From contig JBMNOI010000055.1 in NCBI GenBank assembly GCA_050942995.1, positions 1-24,429 of the forward strand: DNA of 24,429 nt, read 5' to 3'. Every line of letters starts with the position of its first letter. Within the stretch, counting starts at the first letter, position 1. The notes beneath the pieces were generated by a model. The model did not search any database. It had not been told where the DNA came from and saw only the letters and a list, made by a program, of their open reading frames with translations. This stretch comes from JBMNOI01 sp050942995 (GTDB lineage Bacteria; Chloroflexota; Anaerolineae; UBA1429). Positions 15,492 through 22,105 of this stretch are shown here, piece by piece. The translations under genes were made by a program, and so were the position numbers.

Positions 15492-15519
15492 TTGACCGTG
15501 TCTTGAAAGGGGCTAGAAT
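15492..15519 (+). promoter_or_regulatory. Sigma70-like promoter of the ABC-2 exporter operon
   Basis: TTGACC (15492-15497), a 16-base spacer and TAGAAT (15514-15519) form a good promoter. The next substantial gene starts at 15737, so the transcript would have an unusually long leader of about 210 bases. Confidence 0.6.
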
Positions 15520-15681
15520 GCCCTCACAGCCGGTCGAGGGCGTATCGCCCCGATGGGCTTCCGGTGTTCATCCTGCTTTGTGCTGCTTGTGTGCTCTGGA
15601 TATCCACAGTATGTATGATATCACACCAATTGACGCTTACGGCGCTTGGATGTGTCGTGAGAGGGCGTTTTGGATCGCGAC

Positions 15682-15728
15682 ATGACTCGTAGGACACTGC
15701 GGGTATTGTTGCTGTGGTAAGTCCACAG
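15682..15728 (+). promoter_or_regulatory. Possible leader peptide and SD-sequestering hairpin (translational attenuator)
   Basis: A 12-codon frame, ATG 15682 to TAA 15720, encodes MTRRTLRVLLLW. Its last codons (CTG TGG) form the 5' arm of a small hairpin: CTGTGG (15712-15717) pairs with CCACAG (15723-15728), the stop codon lies in the loop, and the 3' arm overlaps the AGGGA Shine-Dalgarno of the ATPase gene (ATG 15737). A second CCACAG at 15604-15609 could pair with the same CTGTGG and free the SD. The layout resembles drug-inducible attenuators, but the stem is only 6 bp and the leader SD is weak (GGAT at 15671-15674). Confidence 0.25.
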
Positions 15729-15736
15729 GGAAACCA

Positions 15737-16711
15737 ATGTCTACCATCATCGAGATAGAGGATTTGACCAAAATATACACGCCTCGTCGGCGAGGCGTAC
15801 GCCCCATAGTGGCCGTGGATCATGTTAGCTTTGACGTCCAGGCGGGCCAGACCTTTGGCTTTCTCGGACCTAATGGTGCCGGCAAGACAACGACCATTCG
15901 TATGTGCACGGGTATTATACGGCCCACCTCCGGCCGGATTGTCGTTGCCGGGTCTGGTATGGTCGCCGATCCAATCAGGGTCAAGGAACGGATAGGCGTC
16001 GTGTCTGATGCGACAAGCCTCTACAATGAGATGAGTGCTTGGGAAAACCTCCGTTTTTTTGCTGGCCTTTATGGTATTCCGCCTAAAAAGTGGACAATGC
16101 AGGCAGAGCGATTGTTGCGGCTCTTCGGGCTGTACGACAGGCGTCACAGCCGTATAGCCACCTTTTCCACAGGTATGAAGAAGTACCTGGCTATCGCTGT
16201 GGCTTTGGTGCACGAACCCCAGGTGCTTTTTCTGGATGAGCCTACGACAGGCCTCGATGTCCAGAGCGCCAGACAACTCCGCGAGATGATACGCGAGCTG
16301 AATGGTCATGGCGTGACGGTCTTTCTCACGACTCATTACATTGAGGAGGCGGATTACCTCTGCCACCAAATTGCGATCATCAACGAAGGCAAGATCGTCG
16401 CATCAGGCACACCGGCAGAACTAAAAGAGATGGCGCAGGGAGATCAGATTATCGAGATCATCTTTGACCATGAGGCCGATAGCGTGGCTCATGCACTGAG
16501 CGAACAAGGGGTTATCAATAGAGTGGTGGTGACAGGCAACAGGTTGAGGCTTCAGGTTGGGGATCCCTCAGCAGCTTTTACCTTGCTCTTTAACACCATA
16601 GATAGAGGCCGTTTTCGGGCGTTGTCCGTTAACACGGTAAAGCCATCCCTTGAGGATGCTTTTGTCTTGGTGACCGGCCTGCATTCGGATGTCATGAAAA
16701 ACGGAAAATAA
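15737..16711 (+). CDS. ABC-2 type transporter ATP-binding protein
   Basis: A 324-residue ABC ATPase of the DrrA/NatA/CcmA class, which powers export of drugs, lipids or ions. The Walker A motif GPNGAGKT is at 44-51, the signature reads FSTGM at 143-147 in place of LSGGQ (a substitution common in this class), Walker B with the catalytic glutamate is LFLDEP at 164-169, and the switch histidine is His200. The C-terminal ~100 residues form the usual DrrA-like extra domain. The permease gene begins 37 bases downstream, and the pair should form one exporter. The gene appears more AT-rich, with a looser codon choice (for example TTT and AGA use), than the flanking genes. The SD (AGGGA) is modest and lies in a possible hairpin. 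Confidence 0.88.
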   Translation: MSTIIEIEDLTKIYTPRRRGVRPIVAVDHVSFDVQAGQTFGFLGPNGAGKTTTIRMCTGIIRPTSGRIVVAGSGMVADPIRVKERIGVVSDATSLYNEMSAWENLRFFAGLYGIPPKKWTMQAERLLRLFGLYDRRHSRIATFSTGMKKYLAIAVALVHEPQVLFLDEPTTGLDVQSARQLREMIRELNGHGVTVFLTTHYIEEADYLCHQIAIINEGKIVASGTPAELKEMAQGDQIIEIIFDHEADSVAHALSEQGVINRVVVTGNRLRLQVGDPSAAFTLLFNTIDRGRFRALSVNTVKPSLEDAFVLVTGLHSDVMKNGK

Positions 16712-16748
16712 ACCCAGCATCACGATAGAGACGTTGAAGGATTACGAG

Positions 16749-17495
16749 ATGCCTTACAGGTGGGCCAGGACGATGCGGAGCATTTTCTCCATCGCCTGCA
16801 AAGATGTCAGAATTTACTTTCTTAAGGGGCCAAACCTGACGTTTGGACTGCTTTTGCCGCTGGTTCTCTATTGGGCGTTTGCCATCGACAGAAGCCTGGA
16901 GCTATCTGTGGTGATACCGGGGCTGATTGGCATGGCGATTCTGTTTGGCGCCGGTGCAATCCAGGGGGTGTCTCTTCCGCTTGAGCGGAGAACGGGTACC
17001 CTGAATGCCCTTCTCGCCGCGCCCGTCACTCTTTCTATGATCATACTTGGCAAGGTCCTGGCGGGCGTCTTTTTTGGAGTCATACTTTCCTCGGTTTATT
17101 ATATATTTATCATTATGTTTACATCTCTTCGCCCCATTGTTCTCCCCTTTTTATCTACATGCATTTTAGCGTCGCTCTGTTTCTCTTGCTTTGGAATTTT
17201 GTTGGCCACTCCTTTTCAGGATATACCGCAGGCCATGCCTCCGGCGACTGTGATCCGAATTGCAATAGTCTTTTCATCCAACACATTTACACCTGTTGAG
17301 ATCATGTCTATGCCGTCACGAGTTGTTGCCCAGTTGATGCCCCTCACGTATGCTGTGAATGCATTACGCCAGGCTGTGAACGGTTCGATAAGTGCCTGGT
17401 CATTCGCTATGAATCTGGGAATCTTGATCCTTTTTGCCATTGTCTTCATAGTCATCGCCATGACAATTCTCTCAAGGAGTCGGGCCTTTGAGTAG
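16749..17495 (+). CDS. ABC-2 type transporter permease
   Basis: A 248-residue integral membrane protein with about six hydrophobic helices: LTFGLLLPLVLYWAFAI, VVIPGLIGMAILFGAGAI, a pair in ILGKVLAGVFFGVILSSVYYIFIIM, SCILASLCFSCFGILL, and the C-terminal LGILILFAIVFIVIAMTI. The LERRTGTLNALLAAPVT loop between helices 2 and 3 is the typical ABC-2 coupling signature. Together with the preceding ATPase it should form an exporter. ATG 16749 is preferred because GAAGGA (16737-16742) lies 6 bases upstream; an in-frame TTG at 16734 is possible but lacks an SD. This gene is visibly AT-richer than its surroundings, notably around 17090-17180. Its last codons overlap the start of the DUF362 gene by 8 bases. 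Confidence 0.85.
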   Translation: MPYRWARTMRSIFSIACKDVRIYFLKGPNLTFGLLLPLVLYWAFAIDRSLELSVVIPGLIGMAILFGAGAIQGVSLPLERRTGTLNALLAAPVTLSMIILGKVLAGVFFGVILSSVYYIFIIMFTSLRPIVLPFLSTCILASLCFSCFGILLATPFQDIPQAMPPATVIRIAIVFSSNTFTPVEIMSMPSRVVAQLMPLTYAVNALRQAVNGSISAWSFAMNLGILILFAIVFIVIAMTILSRSRAFE

Positions 17496-19014
17496 CGGAG
17501 ATTGTTCAGAGACGCAGGAGCGAGCAATACCCTCTGAAGAAGGGGCTCTGAGCGACGACAGAACCACAATCGCATTGAGGCGCTGGACCGTCTTTGAGGA
17601 TCTGGACGCTGTGCTGGCGCGTTGTCTGGATGATCTGGGCGGCATCGGGCGGTACGTGCGCCCCGGGCAGACGGTGGTCATCAAGCCCAACATCACCGCC
17701 GACATGCCCGCCTGCACCGGCGGCACGACCCATGTCGAGATTGCCGAGGCACTGGTGGGGCAATTGCGTCTCGCCGGGGCGGGGCGCATCATTGTGGCCG
17801 AAGGGACCGGCCGATTCGGCACCTCCCACGAGACGGCCTTTCTCCACAACGGCTGGCGCGAGATGGCCGCCCGCACCGGTATCGAGCTATACAACCTGGA
17901 CGCCGGCCCTCATCGCACGGTGGATCTCCCCGACCGCCGTTATACCGGTGAGTTGCCCATTTCAGAGCTCGTCCTCGACGCCGATGTCCTGATCAGTATC
18001 CCCTGCCTCAAAACCCACGTCTCCACCGATTACACGGTGGCGCTCAAGAACAGCTTTGCCCTCACGCCACAGGCCACCCGCAGCGAGATTCATCGCGCCT
18101 CGATGATCGAAGAGGCGCTGGTGGATATCAACCGGATTCGCCCGCCCGATCTGGTGGTGGTGGACGGCTGGGACGGCGCCGAGGGGATCGCCGGCGGCAC
18201 CAATTTCGACCGGCCGGCCCGGGCCCGGTTGATGCTGGTGGGCGGCGATGCGGTAGCGGTGGATCTGATCGCGCGAGAGTTGATGCGTTTCGATGCGCCC
18301 ACCCGCTACCTGACATGGGCGGCAGAGTCGGGCATCGGCATCGGCGACCGGTCGCGTATCGACGTACTCGGCGATGACGTGAGCGCCTGCAGCCGTCGTT
18401 TCATGACCGCCGGCGATGAATTGTGCCTGATGGTGCCCGGCCTGACGCTCTGCGATCGAAAAGCGTGTAGTGGCTGCCGCACGACGGCGACATCGGTGGT
18501 ACGACGGTTCTCCCTTCAAAAGCTGAATCGCCCGCTGGAGGTGATCTATGGCGGCGAGGGGGCCGTTCCGACGGTGAACGGCAAAGCCCTGGTAGTGGGA
18601 GACTGTGCCCGGGATTGTGCCCATCTGGGCGCCCACGTGGCCGGTTGCCCGCCCACTATGGCTGCGCTGGCCGCCGCTCTGGAAGAGATGGATATCGTCT
18701 GTCTGGAATGCCGCGATGTAGCCCGCCGCGTTATGGACGATCTGCCGGTCAGCCTCGGCGCCCATTTGCGGGTGGCGGCGGCCGGCGCGGAGGTGTTCGC
18801 CGGAACGCAGGTAGTGCCCGATGAATGGCACCGCACCCTCATCGTGGGCGATTGCTCCGATCGTTATGTGGGCGTGGTGTGCGAGCGGGCCACCCAGTTC
18901 GGGCTGGACCCCGAGCGTGACGTGATCTGGGTACAGGGCTGCCCGGCGACGGAAGAGGCCGTTCGCGATGCGCTGTTGCGCTGGCAGGCGGAAGGCGCTC
19001 CCGGCGCTTTATGA
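17488..19014 (+). CDS. DUF362 domain protein with cysteine-rich C-terminal extension
   Basis: A 508-residue protein. Residues ~25-300 match DUF362: VVIKPNIT near 63-70, CTGGTTHVEIAEAL near 76-89, PCLKTHVSTDYTVALKN near 172-188 and VVVDGWDGAEG near 223-233. The function of DUF362 is not established; many members carry Fe-S motifs. Here the C-terminal ~190 residues contain eleven cysteines (322, 327, 330, 373, 377, 387, 405, 408, 456, 465, 485) and two related segments, LVVGDC...GCPPT (368-390) and LIVGDC...GCPAT (451-487), suggesting an internally duplicated metal- or cluster-binding domain. The start is the TTG at 17488, inside the end of the permease gene, supported by AAGGAG at 17474-17479; the first ~25 residues are poorly conserved in style, so the start is uncertain. 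GC content rises back to the local norm early in the gene. Confidence 0.7.
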   Translation: MSSGDCSETQERAIPSEEGALSDDRTTIALRRWTVFEDLDAVLARCLDDLGGIGRYVRPGQTVVIKPNITADMPACTGGTTHVEIAEALVGQLRLAGAGRIIVAEGTGRFGTSHETAFLHNGWREMAARTGIELYNLDAGPHRTVDLPDRRYTGELPISELVLDADVLISIPCLKTHVSTDYTVALKNSFALTPQATRSEIHRASMIEEALVDINRIRPPDLVVVDGWDGAEGIAGGTNFDRPARARLMLVGGDAVAVDLIARELMRFDAPTRYLTWAAESGIGIGDRSRIDVLGDDVSACSRRFMTAGDELCLMVPGLTLCDRKACSGCRTTATSVVRRFSLQKLNRPLEVIYGGEGAVPTVNGKALVVGDCARDCAHLGAHVAGCPPTMAALAAALEEMDIVCLECRDVARRVMDDLPVSLGAHLRVAAAGAEVFAGTQVVPDEWHRTLIVGDCSDRYVGVVCERATQFGLDPERDVIWVQGCPATEEAVRDALLRWQAEGAPGAL

Positions 19015-19106
19015 GATGGGGGACAGCAGCGCCCACTCCCGGGTGAGGGTGAAGATGCAGCCATACGGATGGAAACGCTCCAAACGCAATTGGCCTGAGC
19101 CACAAC

Positions 19107-19135
19107 TTGACCGCACGGGACAAGCGTGGTAAAAT
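19107..19135 (+). promoter_or_regulatory. Sigma70-like promoter of the tRNA-Glu gene
   Basis: TTGACC (19107-19112), a 17-base spacer and TAAAAT (19130-19135) lie 20 bases before the tRNA, a typical stable-RNA layout. Confidence 0.8.
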
Positions 19136-19155
19136 CTCGCCGCTGTGTGAGAGAT

Positions 19156-19231
19156 GCCCCCATCGTCTAGAGGCCTAGGACACAGCCCTTTCAAGGCTGC
19201 GACGGGGATTCGAATTCCCCTGGGGGCACCA
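19156..19231 (+). tRNA. tRNA-Glu (anticodon UUC)
   Basis: The 76-base sequence folds into a complete cloverleaf: acceptor GCCCCCA/TGGGGGC (19156-19162 with 19221-19227), D-arm GTCT...GGAC, anticodon stem CAGCC/GGCTG around loop CTTTCAA (19188-19194) with anticodon TTC at 19190-19192, and T-arm GGGGA-TTCGAAT-TCCCC. The CCA end is encoded (19229-19231). It stands alone with its own promoter and terminator. Confidence 0.97.
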
Positions 19232-19233
19232 GG

Positions 19234-19267
19234 AAAGGCGAGCCGTTACGCGCGGCTCGCCTTTTTT
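19234..19267 (+). terminator. Intrinsic terminator after tRNA-Glu
   Basis: A 12-bp stem (19234-19245 with 19253-19264) with a 7-base loop ends in six Ts (19262-19267), directly after the tRNA. Confidence 0.9.
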
Positions 19268-19414
19268 GTTGCAGAGTGGGCTTTTTATGAGCTATCGCGT
19301 CACCGATTGACGGGCAGAACACGGCGCCACACCTTATTATGCGGCACTATGACACCTCACCTTGACCCGTCGCCAGATTGTCCCACTCCTGTCACATGGC
19401 TGCCGCAAAAGCTC

Positions 19415-19443
19415 TTGGCCGCCGGTCACGATTCTGCTACAAT
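19415..19443 (+). promoter_or_regulatory. Sigma70-like promoter of the lipoprotein gene
   Basis: TTGGCC (19415-19420), a 17-base spacer and TACAAT (19438-19443), with an extended TGC before the -10, lie about 85 bases before ATG 19529. Confidence 0.6.
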
Positions 19444-19528
19444 CGGGCATGTGGTCGAACCTGGCGACTGATCGCCCACCACTTCACACGCTCCGTTACG
19501 CGGCTGTATCCTATCTGGAGGTCCTGGT

Positions 19529-20011
19529 ATGAGGTTACTGGCGATACTGTTGCTGGCCTGTGCGCTGACCGCCTGCGGGGTGGCCGCGTTGGGCGAGAGA
19601 GGGAGCGGACTCGCCGAAGAGACCGAATCGCAGACGCCTGCGTCCGTCGAGGGCGGCTACACGGTCACTTTGCAGATCTATAGCGGACGCCCTGATCCCA
19701 CGTGGACGCTCGATGATGCGCAGATCGAAGAGTTGGAGGCGCTCTGGCGTGCACTGCCCGAGGGCTCGCCCGTATCCGATCCCGGATCACTGGGCTATCG
19801 CGGTTTTCACGTTGCAGAGGCCGGCGCCGAGCCCTACCTGTACGTCTATCCACATGTCGTACGCGTCGTGACAGACGATAAGGACGACCGGCGGGCTGAT
19901 CCCGGGCGCACGGTGGAACGCTACTTACTGGACACCGGCCGGGATGTCCTCGAAGAGGGACTGTACGAGGGTCTGCTCCGTGAACTGGACGAGGATCGGG
20001 CGAAACGGTAG
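19529..20011 (+). CDS. Small predicted lipoprotein of unknown function
   Basis: A 160-residue protein starting with a lipoprotein signal peptide: MR, a hydrophobic stretch LLAILLLACA, and the lipobox LTAC, with the lipidated cysteine at 16. The mature part has a variable, E/S/T-rich linker to about residue 41, then a compact domain beginning VTLQIYSGRPDPTWTL, with LGYRGFHV near 91 and an acidic C-terminus. The IYSGRP-P-W block looks conserved in small bacterial exported proteins, but I do not recognise a function. It should be anchored to the outer face of the membrane. GGAGG about 8 bases before ATG 19529 supports the start. It is monocistronic between a promoter and a terminator. Confidence 0.75.
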   Translation: MRLLAILLLACALTACGVAALGERGSGLAEETESQTPASVEGGYTVTLQIYSGRPDPTWTLDDAQIEELEALWRALPEGSPVSDPGSLGYRGFHVAEAGAEPYLYVYPHVVRVVTDDKDDRRADPGRTVERYLLDTGRDVLEEGLYEGLLRELDEDRAKR

Positions 20012-20043
20012 AACGAGGCGTCTGTGCGCCCTGCCGGAATGCA

Positions 20044-20072
20044 AACAGCCCGACCGTTACGGTCGGGCTGTT
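20044..20072. terminator. Bidirectional terminator between lipoprotein and nitronate monooxygenase genes
   Basis: A perfect 13-bp stem (20044-20056 with 20060-20072) has a 3-base loop. Plus-strand continuation is CGTTTGTG and minus-strand continuation is TGCATTCC, each with only short T-runs beginning in the stem (GTT / GTTT). It probably serves both convergent genes; for the minus-strand gene it lies beyond the 67-bp repeats. Confidence 0.7.
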
Positions 20073-20095
20073 CGTTTGTGCTCATACGGGCTGCC

Positions 20096-20267
20096 GTGTC
20101 GTTTTGCAGGTAATACAACACATCCTCGGCGCCGCGCCGGTTTCTCGGCTCATCAGGTGTCTATGTTGTCTTGCAGGTAATGCAATACATCCTCGGCGCC
20201 GCGCCGGTTTCTCGGCTCATCAGGTGTCTATGTTGTCTTGCAGGTAATGCAATACATCCTCGGCGCC
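20096..20267 (-). repeat. 67-bp tandem repeat duplicating the 3' end of the nitronate monooxygenase gene
   Basis: Two adjacent copies with a 67-base period (20157-20223 and 20224-20267, the second partial) are identical over 44 bases. A third, older copy (20096-20156, 61 bases) lacks 6 bases and has about three substitutions. On the minus strand the shared core encodes GAEDVLHYLQDNIDT-stop, the last 15 residues of the upstream gene. The copies beyond the stop at 20220 are in a shifted frame and untranslated. Confidence 0.9.
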
Positions 20268-21671
20268 ATAGTCAATATTCGCCTCATCCACCAGGTGAGC
20301 CAGGAAAGAGAGATCCTCTCCCAAAGTAATTGTCGGCGGCTCGGGGCCCGTCTCTCGTAGCTGAGCCAGACCGATGGTGGCCAGCAAGCCGTTGCAGAGA
20401 CACTGCCGGCCGATGGTCTCGTCGGCATCGCCTCCCTTGCGCGCCCATGCGGTCAGTGGTTCGGCGGGACAGCGATAGCGCAGGGTCTCGCCGCCGTCGC
20501 TGTAGAACCGGCGCAGATAACCCAGGTCGCACATTCGCTGTCGATCGGCATAATGCGCCGGAGCCGCGGCTCCATTGCGCCAGTGAGCCAGCTTGAAGGG
20601 GTAGCCGGTGGGCGAGGCGCGAAAGTCGGTCTTGACCTCGATATTCCCGTTCAGCCAGCCATGGATGACCATCTCTTTGATCTCGGGCACGATGCCCGAT
20701 TCGCGGCACAGGGCAAAGGGGGTGCCCACCTGCACGCCAGAGGCCCCGGTCTCTCGCGCGTTGCGCAGCTTTTCCGGAGAGGCATGGCTGCCGCCCAGCC
20801 AGAAGGGCCGTCCCAGCGCCCGCACTTTGGTCAGGTCGGGCACATCCTTGGGGCCATATTCCGGTGTATAGCCGGGGCGCGACTTGCCCGCCCGGCGGGG
20901 CGGGGCGTTGTGTCCACCCGCCGTATAGTTTTCGACGATAAATCCGTCGATGGGGCCGTTTGCGCGCTGCAGCAGCGCTCTGGCCATCACGTCCGACGAG
21001 ACAATGGCCAGAAAGAGCGGGCGGCGTAGCTCGATCCGGAGCTTTTCCAGTAGCCCGCCGGGGTCCAGCCGCATCGTGTGGCTCTCTTCGCTCTGCTCGA
21101 CGTCCAGGGGCAGCTCGGCTGACTCCCATCGAGATAGTCGATCCAGTGCTCCCGGAACGGCCAGCGGAACGCCTCCGCCCATCAGCACACAGTCGACACC
21201 GGCCAGCAGCGCCCCCATCAGCGAGGGCAGTGTCAGAAGCTGGATCTTTTCCAGATAGTTGATGCCCACGGGGCCGGCATGCCCCTCTTTGGCCAGAAAC
21301 ACCTCGACATAATTCGCTACGACGATCATCTCGGCATTCTCCCGACGCATGGGCGAGGTGGGCATGGGCACCAGTCGGAAGGGCGCGTCGGCGGGCTTGC
21401 CGCCGGGGATATAGTATGCGTCCAGCACCCGCTGGGCCATGTCGGGCCGGGGAAAGCTCATCAGCGCCCGACGGATGTGCCCACCCGGGTCGCCTAGCTG
21501 GAGCCGTCGGGCGATGACGGTATCCAGCGCCGTGCCCGATACTACGCCCATTCCTCCGGCCCGGGCCACTGTTTGGGCCAGGCGCCAGTCCGAGACGGCC
21601 ACTCCCATGCCGCCCTGAATGATCTCCGGCAGGTTATTCGCGTCGAGATTTCGTTCAAGACCGTTTTGCAT
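20220..21671 (-). CDS. Nitronate monooxygenase family flavoprotein with cysteine-containing C-terminal extension
   Basis: A 483-residue FMN-dependent TIM-barrel protein of the nitronate monooxygenase / 2-nitropropane dioxygenase family. Flavin-binding landmarks are IIQGGMGV at 18-24, GVDCVLMGGG near 158-167, VENYTAGGHNAPPR near 246-259 (the family AGGH block), WLGGSHASPEKL at 291-302 and GASGVQVGTPFALC at 309-322. Typical family members are 310-360 residues; here an extra ~130 residues carry Cys381, Cys401, Cys424 and Cys426 (CDLGYLR, YRCPAEP, CLCNGL) and end in an acidic GAEDVLHYL segment. It oxidises an alkyl nitronate or acts as a related FMN reductase; the substrate is unknown. ATG 21671 follows AAGGTG at a 10-base spacing. 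No clear promoter was found in 21672-21844. Confidence 0.82.
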   Translation of the reverse strand: MQNGLERNLDANNLPEIIQGGMGVAVSDWRLAQTVARAGGMGVVSGTALDTVIARRLQLGDPGGHIRRALMSFPRPDMAQRVLDAYYIPGGKPADAPFRLVPMPTSPMRRENAEMIVVANYVEVFLAKEGHAGPVGINYLEKIQLLTLPSLMGALLAGVDCVLMGGGVPLAVPGALDRLSRWESAELPLDVEQSEESHTMRLDPGGLLEKLRIELRRPLFLAIVSSDVMARALLQRANGPIDGFIVENYTAGGHNAPPRRAGKSRPGYTPEYGPKDVPDLTKVRALGRPFWLGGSHASPEKLRNARETGASGVQVGTPFALCRESGIVPEIKEMVIHGWLNGNIEVKTDFRASPTGYPFKLAHWRNGAAAPAHYADRQRMCDLGYLRRFYSDGGETLRYRCPAEPLTAWARKGGDADETIGRQCLCNGLLATIGLAQLRETGPEPPTITLGEDLSFLAHLVDEANIDYGAEDVLHYLQDNIDT

Positions 21672-21844
21672 ACCGCGTCTTCACCTTGTGCAGATTTGCC
21701 GGGATAGGGTGCCATGGATCACGATCCCCGGCGCTATCAGGTAGCGGGCAAAGGGTTGCCACGGGCCTCTGCCACCATCGCACATATAACACATTCACAG
21801 GGCTTTTGGTACGGGGGAATGGCCGCTGTTTGCGAATAGAAAAA

Positions 21845-21870
21845 CGGCGCGTGCACATGTGCACGCGCCG
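21845..21870 (-). terminator. Intrinsic terminator of the peptide ABC operon
   Basis: A perfect 26-base palindrome (13-bp arms, 21845-21857 and 21858-21870) is followed on the minus strand by TTTTTCTATT. It lies 35 bases after the stop of the small membrane protein gene. Confidence 0.9.
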
Positions 21871-21904
21871 CATGAGCGCTCGGATGGGGCGAGACGATGC
21901 CAAC

Positions 21905-22105
21905 TCAGCGTCTCTTACTAAGCACATAGAACGCGCCGCCGATAAATCCAAGGATCAACCCGCTGACTGATGCGGCGTACGAGAGAAAGCTCAGCCAAAG
22001 GCTCGGCTCGATGATCCGCATGACCATGAGCAGAGGACCGGCGAGCCCCAGCATCACCAGCACAAACCCCAGCAATATGATCCAGGGCGGCCTCAATCCT
22101 CTCAT
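21905..22105 (-). CDS. Small two-helix membrane protein at the end of the peptide ABC operon
   Basis: A 66-residue protein with two strong transmembrane segments (about residues 8-30, WIILLGFVLVMLGLAGPLLMV, and 38-60) and a basic C-terminus (SKRR). Its ATG (22105) overlaps the TGA of the second ATPase gene as ATGA, so translation is coupled, and the operon terminator follows 35 bases after its stop. I do not recognise a named family. Gene position suggests an accessory or regulatory small membrane protein for the transporter, but there is no sequence evidence for function. Membrane topology is probably both ends on the same side, with the positively charged C-terminus inside. Confidence 0.75.
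   Translation of the reverse strand: MRGLRPPWIILLGFVLVMLGLAGPLLMVMRIIEPSLWLSFLSYAASVSGLILGFIGGAFYVLSKRR

Noticed and set aside
15518..15685. A 55-codon frame before the ABC exporter
   Set aside because: Its ATG lies in the -10 box of the promoter at 15492-15519, so it would not be on the transcript; an internal ATG has no SD.
19921..20121. A 66-residue minus-strand frame in the repeat/terminator region
   Set aside because: It runs across a terminator stem and into the antisense of the lipoprotein gene; the start is a remnant of the duplicated gene tail.
20096..20267. CRISPR array
   Set aside because: The repeats are directly adjacent, 67 bases long, without spacers, and match the end of the neighbouring gene; no cas gene is present.
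21740..21800. A minus-strand promoter for the nitronate monooxygenase (TTATAT at about 21784-21789)
   Set aside because: There is no -35 box at 16-18 bases, so I could not support it.
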